64,000 bases of DNA, taken from Lachnospiraceae bacterium C6A11 (GTDB taxonomy: Bacteria > Bacillota > Clostridia > Lachnospirales > Lachnospiraceae). The notes under the pieces were generated by a model. That model saw only the letters and a list, made by a program, of their open reading frames with translations. It searched no databases and was not told where the DNA came from. Positions within the stretch are counted from its first letter, which is position 1; each line of letters begins with the position of its first letter. This document shows, piece by piece, positions 27,610 to 35,083 of this stretch. Both the position numbers and the translations under genes were made by a program. The stretch lies in the NCBI GenBank assembly GCA_000702245.1, contig JNKY01000010.1, positions 62,001 to 126,000 on the forward strand, read 5' to 3'.

Positions 27610-28380
27610 ATGAAGAGAATAGCGATCGTAACCGGCGCGACCGGTGGACTGGGAAAAGAATTTGTGAAGGAAATGTTGAAGGTCGGAGTGGACGAGATCT
27701 GGGCAGTTGCCAGAAACGAAGAGAAGCTTGCGTCGCTGAAAAGCGTATTTGGAAGTAGGATCCGCCCGATATCCTGTGATCTTGCGGATATGAAGCAGAT
27801 AGAGAAGATCAAGGGACTGCTTGCTGCGGAGAATCCACGCATCAAATACCTCGTAAACAATGCGGGCACCGGCCAGTTCGGCAAGTGCTATCAGACGCCA
27901 GCGGAGGATATCGCCAAGACCATCGACCTGAACTGCAAGGCTCCTGCGGTACTCAACAGGATCTGTATACCGTATATGGGAAAGAACAGTAAGATAATCA
28001 ATATTTCATCCGCTTCGGCATTTCAGCCTACGCCGTATATTAATATTTACGCGGCTTCCAAGGTATTTCTGCGCAGCTATTCCAGATCGCTCAATGTTGA
28101 GCTGGAGGGTACGGGAATCAGAAGCATCGCTGTTTGTCCGGGATGGATCGACACAGACCTTCTGCCGCGTGAGATGAATGGTCATAGAGTGAATTATCCG
28201 GGAATGGTGAGACCTGACAAGGTTGCCAGAAAAGCTATGAAGGACGTTAAAAAAGGCAAGGATATGTCGGTTTATACCGTCTACGCAAAGTCTCTCCGCC
28301 TGATTGGCAAGCTCTGGCCGCAGCGTCTGATCATGAAGATCTGGACTGCCGGAATCGGAAAATATATTGGCGAGAAATAG
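27610..28380 (+). CDS. Short-chain dehydrogenase/reductase
   Basis: A 256-residue NAD(P)-dependent oxidoreductase of the classical SDR type. The cofactor motif is TGATGGLG, the NNAG motif is NNAGTG, and the catalytic residues are Ser in NISSASA and Tyr/Lys in YAASK. The tail has hydrophobic stretches like the DltE/YqjQ-like group. ATG 27610 follows a GGGGG site. The substrate is not predictable. Confidence 0.93.
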   Translation: MKRIAIVTGATGGLGKEFVKEMLKVGVDEIWAVARNEEKLASLKSVFGSRIRPISCDLADMKQIEKIKGLLAAENPRIKYLVNNAGTGQFGKCYQTPAEDIAKTIDLNCKAPAVLNRICIPYMGKNSKIINISSASAFQPTPYINIYAASKVFLRSYSRSLNVELEGTGIRSIAVCPGWIDTDLLPREMNGHRVNYPGMVRPDKVARKAMKDVKKGKDMSVYTVYAKSLRLIGKLWPQRLIMKIWTAGIGKYIGEK

Positions 28381-28481
28381 GACAAAATTCGTTCATCTGC
28401 CCGAAGATGGTCGCAAATGCAGTCGATATACTCGAGGAGATAATACAGGAGACGGAGAAGGGAAAATAAGACAGATAGTGG

Positions 28482-28515
28482 AGAAAGGGCTCTCGAGGAG
28501 AGCCCTTTCTTTATT
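28482..28515. terminator. Bidirectional intrinsic terminator
   Basis: Perfect 13-bp stem (AGAAAGGGCTCTC / GAGAGCCCTTTCT) with a three-base loop, lying between the convergent SDR gene and the minus-strand membrane gene. The T-rich tract on the plus side is TTTATTG. Confidence 0.85.
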
Positions 28516-28517
28516 GT

Positions 28518-29438
28518 TTATCGTAGGTTAAGTTTATCGATTATTTTCTGATAAAGATTATGTTTCATGCCAGGAAATGCAGTAAGCAAGCGGCGTGTTC
28601 CAAAAAGCTTGCTGTACATAAACTCTTTCTTCAGGTGTTCAAAACGTTCTTCAAGTTCAAGTTTGCGTTTCTGATAGTCTTCCTTGCTGTTCTTTATCGC
28701 GTTAAGCAGTTCTTCTTTGTTTTCGTTTAAATTCTCGTGTAGTTGCTCCTGTTTCTTAGTTGCTGTTTCATATCCCTTTTCAAGCGTATCCATTGTTTTT
28801 ATAGTTCCAGATCCTATTATTTCAGACATTTCATCGCTGATTTTAAGAATGGATTTCTGGATATCTTCCATTTTTTCGAGTTGCTTATTCATTTTTAGAA
28901 CTGTAAGAACGGTAATAATAATGTCGGCAACGAAAATCAGGTATATAATTACAAGGAAAAGAATACCCAGTATGTGGGGAATTATATCAACTATATTTTC
29001 TATTTCCGGCTGTATTACTCTTAAGACAAATGCAATTGCTAACCCCCAGATCATACTGAATTCCAGACATATGTATCCGTTGATGTTAAACTTTCTATCG
29101 CTGTAATCCCACCATCTTGCGTGAAAGAGTTTATCTAGAATAAAGCCTGCAAGAAATTCTATTAATGAAGCAAATACTATACCTATAGCAAATAGAATCA
29201 TCGGATGAGATGTATCAACGGTTGTTTTGGTCCCGAGAATACTACCTACAAGAAAAAGCACGATAAGTACCATAAGAACACCAGAACCATATACCGGACA
29301 TATGGGACCATTCAAAAAGCCTCTATTAACGATTTTTCCCTGAGTAACGGCGTGAAAGACAACTTCTATCATCCAGCCTATAAGAGAATATATTATAAAG
29401 TACCAGAATATCTGGTAAATAGTCATTCCACAAATCAT
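28518..29438 (-). CDS. CmpB-like multi-pass membrane protein (putative ABC-transporter type IV family)
   Basis: A 306-residue protein whose first 190 residues have five hydrophobic helices with the family-typical blocks SLIGWMIEVVFHAVTQGKIVNRGFLNGPICPVYG and DKLFHARWWDYSD. The family is labelled as a putative ABC permease, but no ATPase gene is adjacent and the function is unproven. The last 100 residues are a charged, probably coiled-coil cytoplasmic tail. An AAAGGA site precedes the ATG at 29438. Its bases are more AT-rich than those of the genes upstream. Confidence 0.85.
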   Translation of the reverse strand: MICGMTIYQIFWYFIIYSLIGWMIEVVFHAVTQGKIVNRGFLNGPICPVYGSGVLMVLIVLFLVGSILGTKTTVDTSHPMILFAIGIVFASLIEFLAGFILDKLFHARWWDYSDRKFNINGYICLEFSMIWGLAIAFVLRVIQPEIENIVDIIPHILGILFLVIIYLIFVADIIITVLTVLKMNKQLEKMEDIQKSILKISDEMSEIIGSGTIKTMDTLEKGYETATKKQEQLHENLNENKEELLNAIKNSKEDYQKRKLELEERFEHLKKEFMYSKLFGTRRLLTAFPGMKHNLYQKIIDKLNLR

Positions 29439-29674
29439 ATTGATTCCTTTGTTTTACTTTAATATTTACACTATAGTATGCCACTAAAACCATCAAAAAT
29501 AGATTGGCAGATGGTCGCCATCTTCTTTGGAGACTACTTCATTCTATAACATCATCTGTTATAAATACAAGTATTAATGAGGTTAAGTTGTATGACAGTA
29601 TATTTTGATAATTACAGCTTAATAGATTACCTTGCGATGATGTGGTTGAATCTTACTATAGTAGCCAGAAAAAA

Positions 29675-29701
29675 TTAGCACTCACCACTTGACAGTGCTA
29701 A
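29675..29701 (+). promoter_or_regulatory. CIRCE element (HrcA operator)
   Basis: TTAGCACTC-N9-CAGTGCTAA differs at one base from the CIRCE consensus TTAGCACTC-N9-GAGTGCTAA, the binding site of the heat-shock repressor HrcA. It overlaps the -35 box of the hsp20 promoter. I see nothing else supportable in the gap from 29439 to this site. Confidence 0.93.
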
Positions 29702-29717
29702 CAATTAGTGTTATAAC
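29689..29717 (+). promoter_or_regulatory. Sigma-A promoter of hsp20
   Basis: A consensus TTGACA (29689-29694) and TATAAC (29712-29717) are separated by exactly 17 bases. The -35 box lies within the right side of the CIRCE element, so HrcA binding would exclude RNA polymerase. Confidence 0.88.
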
Positions 29718-29826
29718 ATAGTCAGAACAAAGGAATAGAGAAGATTCCGGGTAAGAATCCAAACGCTCCTTCCATTGCTCATGAAACGTATTTAATTATA
29801 TTTTTCTTGAGAAGGAGGAATGACTT

Positions 29827-30273
29827 ATGTTACTACCTAGTATTTTTGGAGAAAATTTGTTGGATGACTGGATGGATTTTCCAAGGATGGATTTCGGAGA
29901 TATCGACCGAAAACTCTATGGAAAGAGAGCTGCACAGGTTATGAAGACTGATGTGCATGAGCATGATGACAAGTATGAGCTTGATATTGATCTTCCTGGC
30001 TTTAAGAAGGACGAGATTAAGTTATCACTTGAAAATGGTTACTTGTCAGTAAGCGCTGCTAAGGGACTTGATAAGGAAGAAAAGAATAAGAAGGGTAAAC
30101 TTATCCGTCAGGAACGTTATGCAGGTGCTATGCAGAGAAGTTTTTATGTAGGAGATGCAGTTAAGCAGGAAGATGTAAAGGCTAAGTTCGAAGATGGAGT
30201 TTTGAAATTATCAATTCCTAAGAATGAAGCAGAGAAACTTCCAGAAAAACAGTATATAGCTATTGAAGGATAA
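29827..30273 (+). CDS. Hsp20/alpha-crystallin small heat shock protein
   Basis: ATP-independent holdase chaperone that keeps unfolding proteins soluble. The alpha-crystallin domain spans about 38-135, with YELDIDLPGFKKDEIKLSLENGYLSVSA and the C-terminal GVLKLSIPKNE strand. The 148-residue length is typical of clostridial Hsp18. A GAAGGAGG site precedes the ATG. The upstream CIRCE and promoter show HrcA-controlled heat induction. A strong terminator follows. Confidence 0.97.
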   Translation: MLLPSIFGENLLDDWMDFPRMDFGDIDRKLYGKRAAQVMKTDVHEHDDKYELDIDLPGFKKDEIKLSLENGYLSVSAAKGLDKEEKNKKGKLIRQERYAGAMQRSFYVGDAVKQEDVKAKFEDGVLKLSIPKNEAEKLPEKQYIAIEG

Positions 30274-30281
30274 TATAATTT

Positions 30282-30333
30282 AAGGGATATCATTGTTACA
30301 CATTAAGGTGTAACTGTGATATCCCTTATTTTT
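30282..30333 (+). terminator. Intrinsic terminator of hsp20
   Basis: Stem AAGGGATATCA / TGATATCCCTT continues with GTTACAC / GTGTAAC across a small internal loop and ends in a TTATTTTTG tract. Confidence 0.9.
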
Positions 30334-30388
30334 GTCCGGAAAGAGTGTGTGAAAGTTTTTCTGTAAATGAGATATCCTAAGATAATAG

Positions 30389-30432
30389 ACGAGCTGAATG
30401 ATAGTGTATCATCTATTGTTCAGCTCGTTTTG
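30389..30432 (+). terminator. Second hairpin downstream of hsp20
   Basis: Perfect 10-bp arms ACGAGCTGAA / TTCAGCTCGT, with an inner TGATA/TATCA pairing in the loop, followed by TTTTG. It may be a terminator for transcription arriving from either side, at the host side of the integrated element. Confidence 0.55.
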
Positions 30433-30625
30433 ACTATACCTAATCCCGTTGATTTCGTCAAGAATTATGATAAAATTGGTATATAATTATATTTCAGGAT
30501 AAAGTATTATGATTTTATATATCTTGATGTAATATCATAAAAGTCGATAAATGTTGATATTAAAGGCTTTCAAGGTTATTTATACTCACATATAAATCTA
30601 TAAAAACCTATATATTTTCCAAAAA

Positions 30626-30647
30626 CGTGGTACACCTCGTGGTACAC
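30626..30647 (+). repeat. Tandem CGTGGTACAC repeats, left end of element
   Basis: Two copies of CGTGGTACAC start 12 bases apart (30626 and 30638). The same TGGTACAC core with the same 12-base spacing is found at the right end, which suggests integrase arm-type binding sites. Confidence 0.7.
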
Positions 30648-30694
30648 TAAAAGTAACAGAAAAAAATGTTTTGATGCTCCGATATAGCAAAAAT

Positions 30695-30722
30695 GAGATC
30701 GATTAATTTCGGTCTCTTTTTT
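30695..30722 (+). terminator. Hairpin terminator inside the element's left end
   Basis: Eight-bp stem GAGATCGA / TCGGTCTC (one G-U pair) followed by TTTTTT. It would insulate the element's first gene from host transcription. The gap from 30433 to 30797 otherwise holds the left arm repeats and a small TAGCGT/ACGCTA inverted repeat near 30750. Confidence 0.65.
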
Positions 30723-30797
30723 ATTGCACGAAGGGCTATTTAATAGTAATAGCGTGTGATTGCTGACGCTAAATAAATGTAAAGGAGAAAAAGCATT

Positions 30798-31130
30798 ATG
30801 AAAAAATTAAACATGTTTCAGCAATTCAATTTTGGTCTCTGGTCGAAGGATAAGCAATTCATGATTCAGAGCATTAAGTACAACGAAAAGAAGGGCTGCG
30901 TTAGTTTGGATGTGATCGTAACAGAGGACGGTACAGACTATGGTGACCCGTCGGTAAGTAATGTATTTGAAAAATTTAAGGTGCATCTGATTAAAGATAC
31001 TGATGAGGATGATGTTGAAAAATATCATGTGAAGGATAAGATCATTTTCAAGCAGATCGGGAAATGTAGTGTGTGGGGCGATTACGCAAGTAATCTCAGT
31101 GTTGAAGCAGTTATTTCGGTGGTGGAGTAA
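30798..31130 (+). CDS. Small element protein upstream of the FtsK-like gene
   Basis: A 110-residue soluble protein with alternating beta-strand-like pattern and many charged residues. I do not recognise a family with confidence. Its place directly before the FtsK-like gene matches that of the DUF961 proteins (Orf22/Orf23) of Tn916-type elements, so a comparable role near the transfer origin is possible. AAAGGAG precedes the ATG, and the next gene starts at the base after its stop codon. Confidence 0.6.
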   Translation: MKKLNMFQQFNFGLWSKDKQFMIQSIKYNEKKGCVSLDVIVTEDGTDYGDPSVSNVFEKFKVHLIKDTDEDDVEKYHVKDKIIFKQIGKCSVWGDYASNLSVEAVISVVE

Positions 31131-32378
31131 ATGATAATAAGTAAGCGGAAGTATTACTGTAATTTTCTGCTTGCCATGATGATTATAGGCGTGCTTATAT
31201 TTTTGAGTGCGCCTATAGCTAACAGGTATCTGTTTCATATCAGCATAATCAATGTTATATGCAGGTACGCAATCATTGCAGAACTGGCAATCATAATTAC
31301 AGTAATCATAATCAAATTAGTATTGAATAAGGGTATTAAAAACTACATAAGTAAACAGCGGGTTAGAGAATCAATAGAAAGCAATCTTATATCTGTTGGC
31401 GCATATAGCAAGCCGGATAATAAAGCTTTTGTTGAGCTGCCCGGAATAAGAATAAAAAATGGTGTTATCAGAATAAGTCTTAAAAATCTGAGGATAAGGA
31501 CAATCATAGAAAGATATCTGGATTCATTTTCAACGGCACTACCGGAGCGTTACATTGTAGAGGATTATTATATTTCACAGAACAATGCAGAAGTAATAAT
31601 CATTTACGAGGACATGAAGAATTATGTTCCAGAGAAGTATTCGATCACGGAGTATATAAGTAAAATAAAGGTTCAGGATAGGCTTTCGTTTTACTTTGAT
31701 AAAAAGCATATCGTAAATGTAAATGACTATCCGCATTTTTTGATCAGTGGCGCAAGTGGTTCCGGTAAATCATATCTTGCAAATGAAATAGTCATACAGG
31801 CAATTGTCAAAGAGTGGCAGGTTGTAATACTTGATCTGAAGCGATCATATGGCTTATATAAGGCTTATACAGATTATCATTATGAAATAGATGATATCCT
31901 GGAAAAATTGCAATCTGTAGAATCAGAGATGTCAGAACGTTTGGAAGAATTACAACCGGAGCTTGATAAAAATCCCAGAGCGCTTGCTGTTGATATCGGC
32001 TATAAACCTATGCTTGTTATTATTGAAGAATATATTTCTTTGCAGTCTTCACTTGATAAAAAGAAAAAAGAAGAGCTGGAACGTATTGTCAAAAATATCA
32101 GTGTACTTGCAAGGCAGAGCAACATTCATTTGATGATCGTTATGCAATCTGCAGGAACGGAAAACATTCAAGCGACTACAAGAAGTAATCTTACAAAGGT
32201 TTTGCTCGGAAATGCTCAGTCAAATATTATGACGGCCACATTTGGAACCGGTGTGGATATTCCGAATGTTCACAGCAAAATGAATAAAGGTGAAGGGTTG
32301 ATTCAGTTAGATCGTATTACAATGCTGCGTGTTCCGGAAATTGACGATATAGAAAACTTCAATGATGTAATAAGCTGA
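31131..32378 (+). CDS. FtsK/SpoIIIE-type DNA translocase, TcpA-like coupling protein
   Basis: A 415-residue membrane ATPase. Two transmembrane helices (about 12-34 and 40-65) precede a linker and a RecA-like motor with Walker A at 207-214 (GASGSGKS), a VVILDLKRS strand at 231-239 comparable to the FtsK LID-PK motif, Walker B at about 294-300 (LVIIEEY), and an ARQSNIHLMIVMQS block. In Firmicutes integrative elements such proteins (Orf21 of Tn916, TcpA) bring the relaxase-DNA complex to the secretion channel. In this element it is the only transfer-type motor. Confidence 0.88.
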   Translation: MIISKRKYYCNFLLAMMIIGVLIFLSAPIANRYLFHISIINVICRYAIIAELAIIITVIIIKLVLNKGIKNYISKQRVRESIESNLISVGAYSKPDNKAFVELPGIRIKNGVIRISLKNLRIRTIIERYLDSFSTALPERYIVEDYYISQNNAEVIIIYEDMKNYVPEKYSITEYISKIKVQDRLSFYFDKKHIVNVNDYPHFLISGASGSGKSYLANEIVIQAIVKEWQVVILDLKRSYGLYKAYTDYHYEIDDILEKLQSVESEMSERLEELQPELDKNPRALAVDIGYKPMLVIIEEYISLQSSLDKKKKEELERIVKNISVLARQSNIHLMIVMQSAGTENIQATTRSNLTKVLLGNAQSNIMTATFGTGVDIPNVHSKMNKGEGLIQLDRITMLRVPEIDDIENFNDVIS

Positions 32379-32498
32379 CCGGCCGAAGGCATGGGGCAGC
32401 TTATACGTAAATATGTAAATTTCGATGTATTTGTATGCCGTTTTTAGAATTGTAATATCCGGAAGGCTACAGTATAATAGGTTTAAAGGTATTGAAGC

Positions 32499-32531
32499 AT
32501 TTGGCAATATCATTCCTTATCTTTGCCAAAT
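32499..32531 (+). other. Inverted repeat upstream of the cargo gene
   Basis: Perfect 9-bp arms ATTTGGCAA / TTGCCAAAT around a 15-base loop. No T-run follows. It could be an operator or a weak terminator in the 263-base gap between the FtsK-like gene and the surface-protein gene. Confidence 0.4.
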
Positions 32532-32641
32532 TTGTATACTGTATATCAGAAAGATAAAGAATTCTGAAATACGGTCAAAAAACAAGTATTACAAATTCAG
32601 TGGCAATAGTTTACAAAAGTGATGAGAAAAGAGGTTTTTAA

Positions 32642-33484
32642 ATGAGCAATAAATTTGACAGTGAAAAATTTGATAGTAATAATCCGAATGAAACTGGCCC
32701 GTCAAATAAAAAAAGTACTTCTCAAACTGATTTCAAAATCAATACAAAGAAGAGAAACACTATCATCGCAATCATCATCGCGGTTGTAGTTGTTATTGTT
32801 GGTACAGTTCTTGGTATCAACATCTACAGAAACACTAATCAGGCCCCTACTGTTGTAGCAACAGCAGATGAAGGTCAGACAGTTGAAACTGAAACTGAGA
32901 CCACTGTAGAACCTACTGAAGTTAAGACTGAGGTTGAACCTACTACAGAACCTAAGACTACTGTAGAACCTACTACTGAAGTAGTTGAATCTACTACAGA
33001 GCCTAAGACAACTGAGACTAAACCTGAAACAACTCAGGCTCCTACTACTGAGACAGTACAGCCTACTACTGAGACTCATACAGAACCTACTACTACACAT
33101 ACTCACAACTATGTTAAGGTTCATCATGACGCAGTAACTCATACTGTTCACCACGATGCAGTAACACATACTGTTCATCATGACGCAGTAACTCATACTG
33201 AGACTCAGACTACTTATACAACTGAAGGTCATGAAGTATATCATTGTGACTGTGGTTATTCTACATCTGATGGTAGTGCATTCAGAAGTCACTTTGATAA
33301 TTGTTGGTCTCCTAGTTACACAACTGGTTGGGAAGAGACTCAGGTTCCACATACTGAGACTGTAACAGTAGTTGACCAGGCAGCCTATGATGAAACAGTA
33401 GTTGACCAGGCAGCATGGGATGAGACAGTAGTTGACCAGCCTGCCTACGATGAGTATGTTTGCTCATGTGGGGCTACAAAGTAA
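32642..33484 (+). CDS. Thr/Glu-rich surface protein with His-rich repeats and a possible zinc-binding module
   Basis: A 280-residue single-pass protein. The N-terminal 35 residues are hydrophilic, a transmembrane helix lies at about 38-62, then a Thr/Glu/Pro-rich stalk (about 80-155), three nearly perfect THTVHHDAV repeats (about 160-190), a finger-like segment CDCGYSTSDGSAFRSHFDNC, and three VVDQAAYDET-type repeats before the end CSCGATK. The Cys/His spacing suggests metal binding. Proteins with the same HHDAVTHT and VVDQAAWDE repeats occur widely in Firmicutes, but I know of no assigned role. GAGGTTTTTAA precedes the ATG. It is the clearest cargo gene of the element. Confidence 0.75.
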   Translation: MSNKFDSEKFDSNNPNETGPSNKKSTSQTDFKINTKKRNTIIAIIIAVVVVIVGTVLGINIYRNTNQAPTVVATADEGQTVETETETTVEPTEVKTEVEPTTEPKTTVEPTTEVVESTTEPKTTETKPETTQAPTTETVQPTTETHTEPTTTHTHNYVKVHHDAVTHTVHHDAVTHTVHHDAVTHTETQTTYTTEGHEVYHCDCGYSTSDGSAFRSHFDNCWSPSYTTGWEETQVPHTETVTVVDQAAYDETVVDQAAWDETVVDQPAYDEYVCSCGATK

Positions 33485-33570
33485 CTAAGTCAGAAAAATT
33501 GAATAGTAACTCATTAACGAGGCTCTGGAGCAATCTGGGGCCTCAGTTTCATTTACGGAGGAAAATTAAT

Positions 33571-33843
33571 ATGTTTATAATTTCACTTTTATTTGTATTT
33601 TTAATAGTATGCGTAGCAATCGGTTTAACAGTGTCACCTAAGAAAAAAAACATAGATTCATTTCGAGAAAAAATATCAAAACTTGAAATTGGTCAAAATG
33701 CAATGTTTATTGAAGAGCTATTAGGTAAAGCCACAGCAATTTCTAGGAGCACTGAAGAAACGGTATACAAATATAACTGTAATAAGTTTCATGTAGATAT
33801 TACTGTAAAAGATGACATCATTACAGCTATTAATGAGTACTAA
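33571..33843 (+). CDS. Small membrane-anchored protein, unknown
   Basis: A 90-residue protein with an N-terminal transmembrane helix (about 2-22) and a small outside domain (KLEIGQNAMFIEELLGKATAISRSTEETVYKYN) reminiscent of the SmpA/BLIP-like fold (a helix with 'LG.P/A' followed by a Tyr-rich strand). The open frame extends upstream to 33460, but ATG 33571 has a clear ACGGAGG site. It follows the surface-protein gene by 86 bases and is probably its partner. Confidence 0.65.
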   Translation: MFIISLLFVFLIVCVAIGLTVSPKKKNIDSFREKISKLEIGQNAMFIEELLGKATAISRSTEETVYKYNCNKFHVDITVKDDIITAINEY

Positions 33844-33903
33844 TTAGTTACTTCATCCGTTTGCAACATTCTACATCTACCTATCCTTTACATCTTTTTC
33901 ACA

Positions 33904-33945
33904 GTGAGGTGGTCTGTGTTGAAGATATGCAGGTGAGGTGGTCTG
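33904..33945 (+). repeat. Direct repeats GTGAGGTGGTCTG
   Basis: Two identical 13-base copies at 33904-33916 and 33933-33945, with a related AGTGGTGGTCTT at about 34022. They lie in a 685-base gap (33844-34528) without a convincing gene and may be iteron-like Rep binding sites. Confidence 0.5.
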
Positions 33946-34118
33946 CAAGTATTCAATTATCAAGGTTCCATACTGCTATGGGATTTCCGTTCATTCGGGT
34001 GCCACAGGAACGTGGTTTAGAAGTGGTGGTCTTAGATGACCTTTATTAGATTGGACTTTTGATTGATAAAAGCTATTCATAAGCATGTCCTTTCGTTCAT
34101 TGATTATGTACTTAATAT

Positions 34119-34196
34119 GCATGAACAGGCCATCGGACTGTTCATGCGAAGGATGCGATCACAATATTCTGCTGATATGTCCGGAAGCATCGCATC
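34119..34196 (+). other. Candidate replication/transfer origin: two inverted repeats
   Basis: IR1 has perfect 10-bp arms GCATGAACAG (34119-34128) and CTGTTCATGC (34138-34147) around a 9-base loop. IR2 has 8-bp arms GATGCGAT (34152-34159) and ATCGCATC (34189-34196). Neither has a terminator T-run. They lie upstream of the Rep operon, where an HUH endonuclease would be expected to nick a hairpin loop. The origin assignment is inference. Confidence 0.4.
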
Positions 34197-34387
34197 GATG
34201 ATAAAGGATATGTCATGTTGTAGAACAGGTATTTAAAAAATGCTTTGTGCAACTTGTATATCATAAAGCGCTATTTAATATTGAGGATAATTCAGTCAAG
34301 GGTTTAAATATATAATTATAGCATAAAAATAAATTATAGTCAAGTATAACTGTTGTTTTTTTCTGAAAAAGTGTTATATTTACCTCA

Positions 34388-34455
34388 GAAAGGGTTTCTG
34401 ACATAAGCAGCCGGCTTACGGAATTAAACATATAAGGTGTCTCACGAACCCTTTC
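34388..34455 (+). promoter_or_regulatory. Structured leader of the Rep operon
   Basis: Nine-bp arms GAAAGGGTT (34388-34396) / AACCCTTTC (34447-34455) enclose an inner TAAGC/GCTTA hairpin. A GTTATAT box just before it (about 34372) could be the -10 of the promoter. The structure would be in the 5' untranslated leader of the 34529 gene and could control copy number by attenuation. Confidence 0.4.
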
Positions 34456-34528
34456 CAAAATGTATGGATGTGAAAAATGCTAATGATCGGGCTACGGTCA
34501 AATAATATATAAGAAGGAGATCGGAATT

Positions 34529-35083
34529 ATGATCAACAGCAAATTAACTAAATTTCATATTGTACCAACGCTTAATACTAGAGCGGATAACTTACTTAAG
34601 GAGCTTATTAACAAAGATTTTCTGGATGCACATATCAGAAATAAACTTGCTGCTTATGAGGGGATGTTTTCAGATGAAGAACTTAATGATATTGTCTTCA
34701 GAATTATTAATGAAGGATTATACGAGTTAGCCAGCATATTCTCTATTCGTAATAAGCTTGACAGAAATCAGATCGAACAGCTGAACAGAGATCTTTACAC
34801 AATCACGGATATTGATGTTCTGACATATTATCTGATGAAAGCACCTCTTGAAGAGAGCGAGTATAATACTCTGATCAGCTATTTCAAGGAAACATATCAG
34901 TATGATCAGTATTATGAAACACATTTATATGTTGAAGAAAAAGTTGGAGATAAAATCTACGATAAAATTTTCGGAAATATTAATCCTTTTGCAAAGAAGT
35001 ATTTATACCATTATCTGTTGTTTAGACTTCAGAATGATAATCCGTTTGTGAAAGCAGGTACTGCCTATGGAAGAATTAAATAA
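34529..35083 (+). CDS. Hypothetical protein cotranscribed with rep
   Basis: A 184-residue, largely helical, soluble protein rich in Tyr, Asn and Ile, with no recognised motif. A strong AAGAAGGAG site precedes the ATG. The rep gene starts inside its last codons (17-base overlap), so the two are translationally coupled. It may be a Rep partner or a copy-control protein; this is inferred from position only. Confidence 0.65.
   Translation: MINSKLTKFHIVPTLNTRADNLLKELINKDFLDAHIRNKLAAYEGMFSDEELNDIVFRIINEGLYELASIFSIRNKLDRNQIEQLNRDLYTITDIDVLTYYLMKAPLEESEYNTLISYFKETYQYDQYYETHLYVEEKVGDKIYDKIFGNINPFAKKYLYHYLLFRLQNDNPFVKAGTAYGRIK

Noticed and set aside
32425-32622. 65-codon frame upstream of the cargo gene
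   Set aside because: No ribosome binding site, composition of non-coding AT-rich DNA, and a perfect inverted repeat falls inside it.
33861-34049. 62-codon frame in the element's non-coding stretch
   Set aside because: No ribosome binding site, and it contains the direct repeats that look like protein-binding sites.
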